The notes beneath the pieces were generated by a model. That model was not told the DNA's origin. It saw nothing but the letters and a program-made list of their open reading frames with translations, and made no database searches. Positions 21,908-32,700 of a DNA stretch of 64,000 bases are shown one piece after another. The position numbers were made by a program, and so were the translations under genes. Source of the DNA: Maylandia zebra (lineage: Eukaryota; Chordata; Actinopteri; Cichliformes; Cichlidae). The stretch's first letter is position 1. The number at the start of each line of letters is the position of its first letter. The stretch is taken from positions 4,678,454 through 4,742,453 of the forward strand of contig NC_135167.1 in the NCBI RefSeq assembly GCF_041146795.1, read 5' to 3'.

Positions 21908-22190
21908 ACACAGCATGTCTTCTATCCTGTCTTCCTTCTCTCACCCCAACCGGTCCCAGCAGATGGCCCCGCCCCTCCCTGAGCCTGGTTCTGCCGGAGG
22001 TTTCTTCCTTTTAAAAGGGAGTTTTTCCTTCCCACTGTCGCCAAAGTGCTTTCTCATTGGGGGTCATATAATTGTTGGCTTTTCCTCTGTATGTATTATT
22101 GTAGGATCTACTGTACAATATAAAGCACCTTGAGGCGACTGTTGTTGTGATTTGGCGCTATATAAATAAAATTGAATTGAAATTGAATTT
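21908..22190 (+). repeat. Rex/L2-like LINE 3' tail
   Basis: It has CCCTCCCTGAGCCTGGTTCT, the AAAAGGGAGTTTTTCCTTCC block, the AATATAAAGCACCTTGAGGC hairpin region and the terminal repeat (ATTGAATTGAAATTGAATTT). 5'-truncated insertion between the receptor gene and the large transposon. Confidence 0.7.
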
Positions 22191-22574
22191 GTTGATTAAA
22201 TATGAAATACCTACTGTATATAGATTCACAAAGTGGTGTGAGAAGAAAATACTGCAAAAGAGTAACTTACAATAAAATGTACATAAAATAAAAGTTGTAT
22301 AAAGTTATGATAGCATTTTGTATTTTTATGTTCCCTTTCTCTTGTCCCATGAAAAATAAGTTCCAGTACCCCTACAGCCCCAAGCTGAATAAGAAAATGG
22401 ATAGATAAAAATTGATTTAGAAATGACCAGAAAATGTTAATAAGTAAAATTGAAGATTTTGTACATTTTAGATAACATAAAGGACATCATTTTAGTCCTA
22501 CGTGTTGGTCATTAAAAATTTCAGTGAGCTGCAACACTGCTGTTAAGAGGACATTTTGAAGCTGGGATGGATCA
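22186..22574. other. AT-rich spacer before the large transposon
   Basis: No gene or classified repeat recognised between the LINE tail and the CACTGTAAAAAA end at 22575. Confidence 0.4.
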
Positions 22575-23379
22575 CACTGTAAAAAAGATCCGTATATTTA
22601 ACAGTGAAAGACAGTAAAAATACGACAGGAAAAACCTGTTAACTATAAAACAGTTTAAAACTGTTGATTTGATGTGAAATTGCCGTAAATAAAGAAATGT
22701 AGAAAAACCGTAATATGTACATTTTTTCTCTGAAAAAAATACATAAACCTACTGTAAATCACTCTTTCATAGTTTTTTTAACAGAAGATTCCAATAAACT
22801 TTAGAACAGGCAAACACAATTTTTTTTTACATTTATTTATTGAAAAAAATACAGGTTTTAATTGCTGAATGTAAGCATGGTTGTGCTAGTAATGGATACA
22901 TGCTGTAATATGACTTTGTGATTTTTGCATTAATTTCACATAATAATAATAATGGATTAGATAGCGGTTTTCAAGAAGCCCAAAGCACTTTACATTAAAT
23001 CCATTCTTGATTCATTGCACATTTAATACAGCATATTCATATGTCCCAAGATCTTTGTACTAGAAATGTATTAGGGCGATTTTTGGATGTAGTTTTTGTA
23101 AAGAATATGGGATGTAGCTGTTAAATCTACATTCTGTTGAACTCAATAAACCATGAGTTTAAAATGTAAAAGCTAACAACAACTTGAGAGACCTACAGCT
23201 AATGATAGACATACTATATTATTGAGTGAATTCATATAATCCCAAAAGTGTTAAAACAATAATCTGTTGTCTGTTCTATTTATTCATAGTTAATTATCAT
23301 ATGAAGAAAAAAGATTTTAAAAGCACCTCCTCCCAAAACTAGGCGTTTTCCCCTGATGTTTAGAGCAACGTTTCACATC

Positions 23380-23560
23380 AAGGTGCCTGATTTCAAACCG
23401 GCCAATCAGCGCACTGCATCAGGCTCCACCGCAGATAACGTCTGTACAGCTCCACACAAGTTTTGCTTTGGACTACGGCAGCACGCTATCTTCATTTTCG
23501 TGGACTTGTTTCTCATTTTTTAAATTTAACGTCTGCCACAGCTCATCTTCAGTTACTACG
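23380..23560 (+). promoter_or_regulatory. Promoter and non-coding first exon of the EnSpm gene (tentative)
   Basis: A relatively GC-rich block with a CCAAT-type sequence (GCCAATCAG, about 23400) ends in the splice-donor-like TACG|GTAAGAAA at 23561. The coding frame starts 2.2 kb later, or about 0.3 kb once the hAT is discounted. This fits a leader exon, but no transcript evidence is available. Confidence 0.35.
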
Positions 23561-24122
23561 GTAAGAAAATAATCCAACTTGGTAGTGATGGCCAAATGAA
23601 GCTTTCCGAAGCACTGAAGCTTGTATTGAAAAACGGTTCATTACTCGAAGCTTTTCAACACAGTCCTCTCCGGTGACATCTGGTGGTGAAAATTTTGAAG
23701 AGCAGCTTGAATCTGCAAAATAAAACGGACTGCTCAATTATCACTGCTCACTCAAGAGTGGAGTTCTCTCTGATATTGGGCCACCGTTCCGTTGCTTTGA
23801 ACATGTAATTGGTTTTGTTTTCTCGATTGGGGGGCTGAAAAAAATGTAATGCGTATCTGCGTAATACATTTTGATCAATAAACTTTCCCTATTTAAACAT
23901 GCACTATGGTGTGGCCTTTCTTTGCTCATAACTCCTTGATGTTGGTAAATACAATAAGTGAGCAATATATATAATATACATATGAGAATGCACAGCACAT
24001 TATGGAGTATGCCCCTGCTGTGAAGTCCTGCCTCCATCTACTTGTCGTTTAATCACTGGACAGCTGGACAGGTTCATACAAAATATTAGATGAGGCCAAT
24101 TGTCCTATACATATTTTTGACC

Positions 24123-24700
24123 TAGGGGTGGGATTGATTGTGAACTGGAAAGGGAAAATGCTTAGGGAGCTGAGTACGGCTGCATCGTCACTGATTTGTA
24201 GAATCATTTTTGATTCGATACAGGATCCGATTCAATTTGATTGGAATCTGGAAAGTTTTGCCTCAGTCAGAAATATTACAATTCTGATCATTTAACAGTA
24301 TATATCCATAATTTCGTATCTATTAAAAGAAAGCTGACACATGTGAGACTTAATTAGAGATGTAAACAGAGAGTTATGAAACCTGCAGCTGCAGAAGCCA
24401 GCGGGAAAAAAAAGAGGCAAACACAGCGCGGACCCGACGACGCACCAAAATCTGACTCTGACGCGTCGGGTCCGCGCTCTGTGTTCACGTTTGTATGCAG
24501 AATCCGTAAACCTGCTCCCAGTTACTGTTTTAGCTGCATGGTGTTTGACGACATGTTGTGAGGTTTAACCTGAGATGCTGGCGTTTCAGGCATAATAACG
24601 TTAATTTACAAATCGACACGGGATTTTAATGAATCAATATCACTTTATTCAATTTAGCATGGATTGTAATCAGAAAGGCGATAATCAAAACCCACCCCTA
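24123..24700. mobile_element. MITE with TAGGGGTGGG ends, inside the hAT
   Basis: Left TAGGGGTGGGATTGATT and right AATCAAAACCCACCCCTA (the latter slightly diverged) are inverted. It contains a GC-rich hairpin (ACAGCGCGGACCCGACG, about 24422-24440, pairing with 24463-24483). The 61-codon open frame here belongs to that repeat and is not a gene. Confidence 0.55.
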
Positions 24701-24734
24701 ATCAAGAACTTGCAAAGTAAAAACATGCTCTATG

Positions 24735-25375
24735 TCAGGTAGCCCTTTTGTTATTTACATTTAAAAAGAGGATTAGTGTTACTGTGCGCTGGCTGAGTCT
24801 GTTTCTTTTCTTAGAAATAGTTTCTCCTGCCCTGGAGAAAATCCACTTGCATGGAACAGAAGAGGCTGTGGAGTGCAGGAACCACACTGCAAGCTGGTAG
24901 ATATGCAGGTATTCCTGGGTCCTGCAGACTATCACCTAAAAACAATAAACAAAATGATTTTCTAAACTGTAGCAATGTAATGTACGTATAGTGTCAAATA
25001 CATTGTTGTAGTCTTCATTAGCTTTAATTCACATGGAAGTGTTCCTAAAGTCATATGCTGTAATGATATTTACATTATGAAAACATGATTTTGGACATTT
25101 CAAGTTTTTCACTTCGGCAGATAAAATGAATTGAGCAAAATCAACTCAAAATATTCCCACACGCCAGAATGTCCTCTCTTCCTCGCTGGCTCCATATCTG
25201 TCAGTGGAATGATCACCTCTTCGCTCTCTGTCACCATCAACACACTCCAGGAATCCCGTGGATGATTCACTTCCTTATATCCGTTTGAATCAGGTACCGA
25301 AGCAGTTACGTGCGTAATGAAGCTTCGGACGTCACTGGTCACGTGACTTTTGCCAAACGAAGCAAGCCTCGACAC
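24735..25375 (-). pseudogene. hAT transposase, BED finger and dimerisation domain, broken
   Basis: Minus-strand 25109-25375 includes ARKRGHSGVWEYFELI, the start of a BED zinc finger. 24735-24935 includes CKWIFSRAGETISKKRNRLS, the C-terminal hAT dimerisation motif of ZBED-like transposases. The RNase-H-like catalytic centre is missing, so the protein cannot work. It resembles the second remnant at 37518-38163. Confidence 0.75.
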
Positions 25376-26929
25376 AGTGCTTCTGAACCAGTGTGTTGTT
25401 TTTTCGACACACGCTCCGGAGCGTCAGCTTCAAGCGGGCCATCACTACAACTTGGTTTATTTATCGACAGCATTGTGTTGCAGGCAGTGAAGGCGCAAAT
25501 GATAAATTTACGTTAGCTTTAGCTAATTTCTAGCATTAGTGTTAGCTACATCAGGCTGAAAAGAGCCTTGCAAAACCAGCAGTGCGCGTTTTGAGACGTG
25601 TTTTGGAGACGGGTGTATTAATGGAAACCGTCTAATTAGTATAGCTATATTTGAATGCTTTGTCTAAATGCGGCCTGGATTTTCCCGCCTTGTTTAACAT
25701 CCGGCTGAAGCTTTAAGTTAGCTAGCCTCGCAGCTGTGTCATATTGACTATGTATTTTTGCAGCATATGTGGAGAATCGGTTCAGTCCGTGAAAGCTTAT
25801 GTTTTGCATTGCAGACTGCATCGTAATGAACCCCGGTGTATTTTTAAATGTGTTGAAGTAAGTTGTAAGCAGGTGTTTTCTGGATATGCTGCTTTAAAGT
25901 CTCACTTCTACCGCCACCACACTGGTACTGCAACTGTTTCTCAGAATGCTACCTTAATGGGTTTGAATTGCACTGTCTCACTTTGTGAACGCCAATGTGA
26001 GGGAACTAAAGCTTTGATTGCTCACTTAAAGGAACACATAGAAGAGGGACGGCATGTAACTTGTCCAGTGAGAGGATGCCAAAGTGTGTTCTCTGTAAAA
26101 TCTACATTTACCTCCCATATGTCTAGAAAACACAAACGTTTGGAAAATGTGATTTGTGGTTTAAACAAAGATACTCAGTCAGAGAGTCCATCTACAAGTG
26201 CCACCATACAGGAAGGTGCCAGTGTATCAGATATAGAAGACCCTGGAATGGATGGGTCTAATTTCAGTGACCTGTATCTCAGAAATGTATGTATGTTTTA
26301 CATTAAACTACAGGGACAACATCTTCTGCCAGCATCTACCATTCAAACCATTGTTGAAGAAATACAAAATATACATGAATTGGGACAGATGTATACACTG
26401 AATAGACTAAGGTCACTTCTAAAAGGTATGTCAGTTTCAGATGAAGACATTATAAAAATCTGTGACACAGTAAAACAATCTGACTTGTTCTCAGCTTGTC
26501 ACACAGGGCCCATGAGAACTGCTTATTCAAGAGTTCAGTGCTTTAAAGATGTGTTCAAGTATGTTGAACCCAGAAAAGTGTTTTTGGGCAGGGACGAGAA
26601 CAGGATGGAGAGATTTGCCTATTATGTTCCTCTGCTAAATACTTTGAAGGGTATGCTGGAATCAAGTTTTTGGCAAGGTCTCGTATCAGTGGATCCTAAT
26701 AATGTTTCAAGACCAGGGCCCTATTTCAGGAAGCCAGTTTAGAAAACTCAGAGTGAAAAACGATACTCAGGGTTGAGTAACCCCGAACTGTCCAACTTGG
26801 AATATCCGGTTTCAGAATAGCTGATAACAAGTAGTTCAATCAACGCGGAGTTGCTTTAACCCCAAGTTAAGCGCGCGCACGAGGATACATAAAGCCCTGA
26901 TTAGTGGAGCACAGATTAAGCGAGTCACC

Positions 26930-27531
26930 ATGGAGACGGAGGGAAAGAAGGCGCGGTCAATGTATGTTACAGCGCTTGAGGCCGAAATTCTGATGGCAGC
27001 ATATGCCGATAACATGCAAATTTTGCGGGAAAAAAGTAACACAGCCTCAGTTGCAAAAGAAAGGGAGCATGCATGGCAAAACATAGCCGACAGAGTCAAT
27101 GCGTGAGTGTTAATCTAAACATTGATCTAGGGATTTCCACCCATTTAACACGTTATTTATTATATTTCATTTTTTATTTTATACATTTTATTTTGTGACG
27201 TGATGTGAGCGCAGGTGCAACCCAACAGGCCCCAAACGTTCCTGGCAGCAAGTAAAAATGAAATATAAAAATATAGTCCAAACAGGTAAGGTGTAATTGT
27301 ATTATGAGCCATAGTGCTTGGTCTGTTTGTCCTATGTAAATCAATTGCAGTTAGAGGCTACATTAATTTTCTTTCTGTAAGCACTTATTGAAATTATCTG
27401 AGCACATTACAAGTAAATATTTGCTTACTCTGTATGCTCAAATGTGACCCGTTATAGCCAACAGAAAAAAAGCGGAGGCCCGAAAAACAGGTGGGAGTCC
27501 TCCACCACCACCACTCACAGAGCCTGGCCAC
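26930..27531 (+). pseudogene. Harbinger Myb/SANT-like partner protein (truncated)
   Basis: Three exons in phase: 26930-27102 (METEGKKARSMYV ... AWQNIADRVNA), 27215-27285 (NPTGPKRSWQQVKMKYKNI), and from 27458 (NRKKAEARKTGGSPPPPP). The trihelix/Myb pattern of spaced tryptophans is that of the protein that brings Harbinger transposase to DNA. After about residue 100 the frame runs into the antisense of the transposase gene at a deletion junction, so its C-terminus is foreign. Splice sites look intact. Confidence 0.6.
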
Positions 27532-28281
27532 TTGGCTTCCACATTTGTGATAATGTTGGCAGCATCACATATGATCTTCACAGTGCAGAGAACACAAATT
27601 AGCATCCATTACTGTAATGAAATAATTTGTTAGTTTGAAATGCTACAGGGAACTATGTACCTGTACATTAATGCTGTGGAAAGACTTCCTGTTCACATAG
27701 TCTCCTTCATTTACTGAAGGAGCAATGATTGGAATGTGAGTGCCATCTATACAGCCAATCACGCCTGGGAACCGTGAAAATAAATGTAAAATTTAAGTAG
27801 TAGTTCAAGTATCACCACATCATGAATTGAGTTTTGTTCATCCTGATACCTGCAATTTTGTGGAATCCCTCTTTGATAAATCTTGTGGGTCTATGACCGG
27901 GGAACACCACAGACGAGTACACGAGACGTTTCAGTGCAACTGTAACATTCCTGACTGCCCGACAGACGGTAGCCTTGGAAACGTGCTCAGCGTCACCAAT
28001 ATTATACAGAAAGCTCCCGTTTGCAAAAAACCGAAGTGCAATACAAATAATATGTACAGAACTGAGAGAATGTCCACGATGTGTCACATGAGCAATATTA
28101 GGCCTGAGGATGTTATTCAAATAAATTATAGATTGTGCTGAAAAACGGTAACGTTCACACAGAAAATCATCAGGAAATGATAAAATGTCCAAACGCGCTC
28201 TAATCACTCTCTCCCGGCGGAGAGCTCTGCGGAGAATTTGGGCTTCAACATCTACTGGCTCTTCAAGGAAGGGGCACGCCA
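27530..28281 (-). pseudogene. HARBI1-like transposase, 5' part only
   Basis: The exon from 28281 down to about 27850 codes for MACPFLEEPVDVEAQILRRA ... CERYRFSAQSIIYL ... the helix-turn-helix part. The next exon, about 27775-27530, reads [18 protein letters not shown] (first catalytic Asp) and IICDAANIITNVEAKWPGSV. The following Asp and Glu of the DDE triad are deleted. The usual protein is about 350 residues; little more than half remains. Confidence 0.72.
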
Positions 28282-28786
28282 TGTCTGACACTTCCTACAG
28301 TCAGGTTTCTGACAAAGAGGTGGAGAACGTCAGGGTTAGTTGAAGTAAACCTGCTAGGGAGCAGGTTAGCTTCACGGAGTGTGTCGTCATAGTGACTCAC
28401 TCAGGATTAATCTAAACTCGCTTTGTGAAACCGAAAACCCAGAGTTTTCGTTAACTCAGGGTATACTTAGTCAGACTTTGCACTAAACCGGCTTCCTGAA
28501 ATAGGGCCCAGATGTTCTCAGCGACTGTTGTGATGGTAACGTGTTTGTGTCAAACAAATTTTTTCAGGAAAATCCACATTGCCTCAAGCTGGTTCTATAC
28601 CAGGATGCATTTGAAGTAGTGAACCCACTTGGTTCTGCCAAAAAGAAGCACAAGGTTTTGGCTGTGTACTTCTCTCTACTCAACATCCACCGTCTTACTG
28701 TGTAGGGAGAAGGATTTCAAAGAATTTGGCCATGAAAATGTTTTTTCAGAACTCCTGACTGATTTGAAGGTACTGAAACTCTGATT

Positions 28787-29770
28787 GTGGGTGACTCTGC
28801 CGTAAAGGATGTACAAAGGATGTGCGGTAAGAACACTAAAGTCCTCTGCTTTTCTAAGGATATGGTCAACAACCTGAAGGAGAGAATTCTTCAAATTGCA
28901 GATGAATATCCAACTGTGACAAACATTGTTCTGCATACAGGGTCAAACGATGTGTCCAAACAACAGTCGGAGGTTCTGAAGCGGGACTTTACTGGATTAT
29001 TAAATACTGTAAACTCTCTGAATGCAGCTGTATTCATCAGTGGACCTGTACTGCCGGTCAGAGGAGGAGACGAGAGATTCAGCAGGTTGTTTACACTGAA
29101 TAAATGGCTTATATCAGCATGTGCCGACCACTCAGTGCATTTTATCGACAACTTTAATATTTTTTGGGAACGCAGGCATCTGTTTAAAGCAAATGGATTT
29201 AATTTTAACAAATCAGGGGTGAAACTGTTCACCTCCAACTTGTTTTATTCCATACGTCATCCATCTGTGCTTGGTGCCAAGGCTGAGATAAACGAGGAGT
29301 TATCTCATAAAGAGGAACAAACAGTACTCCAAGAACAGACAAAGCCCAGCAGAAACCTTGAGGAGGAGCTCCATTTGCCCCCACCCGGGAAGAGCCTCAG
29401 AAAGGAGAGACATCTAAGGCAAGAAGAGGGGTCCCTATTTGCCTCCAACTCTCTCAACAACACCAACGACCAGGACAAGGGACCAGTCCCCAAAACCCCT
29501 GACAGGCCATCACCCTCCTCCCCCTCCCTTTCTCCCTCCTCCCCACACCTGAAATTCACTGAGGAGATGATGGAGCGGGTCAATGCTGGGCTCAGATCTA
29601 CCCCCCGTCCCAATCCCTTTTTGTCCCCCATAAACCCCCCACCAGAGCGGCCAAAGGTTCGCCATCGAGCCCCACCCTCAACAGAGCAATCGAAGTCACA
29701 TTGCCCAGCCTCGCCCCCCTTAGTTCCTCCTTACCACCTTCATGCTCTGTCTCCGCAGTCTGATGTGTGA
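28787..29770 (+). CDS. L2 LINE ORF1, esterase-like, N-terminally truncated
   Basis: About 327 codons, continuous to TGA at 29768-29770. The SGNH hydrolase fold is suggested by VGDS at the start (nucleophile Ser) and TGSND (block III, about residues 50-54). The block that normally carries Asp-x-x-His reads NGFN (about residue 137), so the catalytic Asp and His seem lost. The C-terminal third is Pro/Ser-rich and basic, consistent with nucleic-acid binding. In this LINE group ORF1p coats the RNA. The real N-terminus was lost by 5' truncation, so no authentic start codon is present; the first codons shown are only the open part. Confidence 0.65.
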   Translation: MGDSAVKDVQRMCGKNTKVLCFSKDMVNNLKERILQIADEYPTVTNIVLHTGSNDVSKQQSEVLKRDFTGLLNTVNSLNAAVFISGPVLPVRGGDERFSRLFTLNKWLISACADHSVHFIDNFNIFWERRHLFKANGFNFNKSGVKLFTSNLFYSIRHPSVLGAKAEINEELSHKEEQTVLQEQTKPSRNLEEELHLPPPGKSLRKERHLRQEEGSLFASNSLNNTNDQDKGPVPKTPDRPSPSSPSLSPSSPHLKFTEEMMERVNAGLRSTPRPNPFLSPINPPPERPKVRHRAPPSTEQSKSHCPASPPLVPPYHLHALSPQSDV

Positions 29771-29773
29771 TGT

Positions 29774-32700
29774 GTGAAGGGTCCGGGCTGTGAGGATTAT
29801 GGCAGTGGTGACTTTTCCCAGGAGAAGCTGGGACCCTGTTTACTAGAAGGTTTTAAAATCTCTGTACTTTTAGGTGACAGAAGGAGACATGTGGCCTGGT
29901 CAAAACACAGAGAGCTGCGCTCTAAAAGATCTTTAAATATAGTAAACATACCTTGTGTGCCACAGACTGCTCCCAAACACGAGGGGACAAGTAATACCTC
30001 TAAAACACTTAAGTTGGCTTTATTAAACGTTAGATCTTTAGCTGGGAAAACATTTTTAATTAATGATTTAATCACTGAGCACAGCCTTGATTTTATGTTT
30101 TTAACTGAAACTTGGTTGGACCAAAGTAACAGTGGAGCTGTTCTCATCGAGACGACCCCTCCTAACTACAGTTTTATCAGTGAGGCCAGGGTGAGCAGGA
30201 GAGGAGGGGGGGTTGCTGTCTTATTTAATGAATCATTTCAATGTAAGCAGCTATCTCCTGGAAGTTTTCAGTCTTTTGAATATGTGGCTTTGCAGCTGAA
30301 GGCCCCATCCAAAGTTGTGTTTCTTAATGTTTACAGGCCTCCCAAATACTGCACAGACTTTTTTAATGACCTCAGTGAACTGTTGTCTGTGATCTGTGTT
30401 GATTTTGACTGTGTAATTATTGCTGGGGATTTTAACATCCATGTGGACAACCCTCAGGACAAAGGGACTAAAGACCTAAGTAACACTCTGGGCAACTTTG
30501 GGCTGACTCAGCATGTAACAGAGGCCACACATAATAGAGGACACACTCTTGACCTACTGATCTCCAAAGGCCTGAGCATTTCAAAGATTACTGTGTCTGA
30601 TGTGGGCCTGTCTGATCATTACTGTGTTTTCTTTGAAAGTAAAATCTCAGCCCACACAAATATATCAACAACAGTGATCACAAAACGGTGTATAACTGAA
30701 CACAGTAGTGCAATTTTTAACCAGGTCTTCCCATTAACACCTGACCTGTCCAGAGGATCAGTCAATGAGCTCGTCAATAGCTTCAATGCTAACATGTTAA
30801 AAGTAATGGACACTATTGCTCCCATTAAGGTGAAGGTTATCTCTGGAAGGAAAAAGTCTCCATGGAGAAACTCCACACTGGTGAAAAATGAAAAAAGAGA
30901 GTGCAGGAAAGCTGAGCGCAGATGGAGAAAAACAAACCTCCAGGTTCATTATGACATCTATAAAGAGAAACTTCACAATTATAATTTACAACTGAGGAGT
31001 GCAAGGAGGTCCTACTTCTCTGACATAATCACTAAAAACAGCCATAATGCTCGGGTCTTATTTTCTACAGTTGACAGGCTAACAAACCCTCCTGTGTCAG
31101 TGGCAGCTGAACTTCATTCGGCCATGGCCTGCAATGACTTTGCCAAATTCTTCACAGAAAAAATCCAAAAAATTAGACAAGCAATTGGTACATCAACAGC
31201 AGATCCAGGATATATACTGTGTCCACCAAAAAACTGCTTAAATACCATGAAACAGTTTAAACCTATTAACAGCAAAGACCTGGAGGACATCTTAGGTCAA
31301 CTGAACTCCTCCTCCTGCTGTTTAGATGTCCTGCCAACAAGTTTTTTCAAAAAGGTCTCAAAGACTTTAGAGTCAGACCTGTTACAGATCGTCAACTTTT
31401 CTTTATTATCAGGTGTGTTTCCAGAATCACTAAAAACTGCTGTAATAAAACCTATACTGAAAAAGGACAATCTTGACAAGACACAAATGAACAACTACAG
31501 GCCGATCTCAAATCTCCCATTTTTAAGTAAGATCATTGAAAAAGCAGTTTCTCAACAGCTCAATTACTTCTTAAAACAGAATAATTGCTACGATGCCTTC
31601 CAGTCAGGTTTTAGACAGAACCACAGCACTGAAACCGCTCTGACCAAAGTGTTTAATGACATATGTCTGAATACAGACAGTGGAAAAATGTCAGTCTTAG
31701 TTTTACTGGATCTCAGTGCAGCATTTGATACAGTTGACCACAACATATTACTCAAACGACTGGAGAACTGGACAGGTCTTTCAGGAACTGTACTAAACTG
31801 GTTCAAAACATACTTAGAAAACAGGAAATACTTTGTATCAATAGGTAACTTCACATCTGAGCAGACAAGTATCACATGTGGAGTTCCCCAAGGTTCCATC
31901 TTGGGACCCCTTCTGTTTAACATTTACATGCTCCCACTGGCACAGATTATAAAGAACAACAAAATAAACTATCACAGCTATGCAGATGACACACAAATAT
32001 ATATCACAATGTCACCAGGAGACCAAGGCCCTGTGCAGGCTCTTGGTAAATGCATTGAGGAAATCAATGACTGGTTGTGCCACAATTTTCTCCAGCTAAA
32101 CAAAAACAAAACTGAGGTAATAGTCTTTGGCGCCAAAGAAAAACGATTACAGGTCACCAGAGAACTTCAATCTATACATCTAAAAACCACAAACCAGGCG
32201 AGAAATTTGGGTGTAGTGATGGATGCAGACCTAAACTTAGAAAAACACATTAAGACAATAACAAAGTCAGCTTACTATCACCTCAAGAATATATCAAGGA
32301 TAAAAGATCTGATGTCTCAACAGGACCTGGAAAAACTAGTCCATGCATTCATCTTTAGTAGGCTTGATTACTGTAACAGCATCTTTACAGGTCTACCGAA
32401 AAAATCAGTCAGACAACTACAGCTCATTCAGAACTCTGCTGCTCGAGTCCTCACTAAGACCAAAAAAGTGGACCACATCAGTCCAGCTCTGAGGTCTTTA
32501 CACTGGCTGCCTGTCCGTCAGAGGATAGACTTTAAAGTTCTGATGCTGGTCTATAAAGCTCTGAATGGTTTAGGACCAAAATACATCAATAACCTCCTGA
32601 CCCAGTATGAACCTTCCAGATCCCTCAGGTCATCTGGATCCGGTCTTTTATCAGTTCCCAGAGTCAGAACCAGACACGGAGAAGCTGCATTCAGCTTTTA

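Larger units (their letters stand above)
23583..25447 (-). mobile_element. hAT element with perfect 8-bp duplication
   Basis: Ends TAGTGATGGCC and GGCCATCACTA. The flanking CAACTTGG is identical at 23575-23582 and 25448-25455. On the minus strand are a BED-finger start (25109-25375) and the hAT C-terminal dimerisation region (24735-24935); the centre is deleted, partly replaced by a MITE. It lies 14 bp after the donor site of the EnSpm leader exon. Confidence 0.88.
26717..28508. mobile_element. PIF-Harbinger element B, internally deleted
   Basis: Ends GGCCCTATTTCAGGAAGCC and the reverse, with CAG duplications at 26714-26716 and 28509-28511. It holds a Myb-like gene on + (26930 on) and the first part of a HARBI1-like transposase on -. 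The sequences of the two genes meet head-on at about 27519, where the remaining transposase has been deleted. It sits inside a coding exon of the EnSpm gene, whose frame continues exactly if the element and one CAG are discounted. Confidence 0.88.

Noticed and set aside
24376..24561. 61-codon open frame with a basic start
   Set aside because: Lies across the hairpin of a MITE; no homology recognised.
28676..29238. Minus-strand frames of 86 and 115 codons
   Set aside because: Antisense of the EnSpm/L2 junction and of L2 ORF1; no own family signal.
29305..29631. 108-codon frame on the minus strand
   Set aside because: Antisense of the Pro/Ser-rich part of L2 ORF1.
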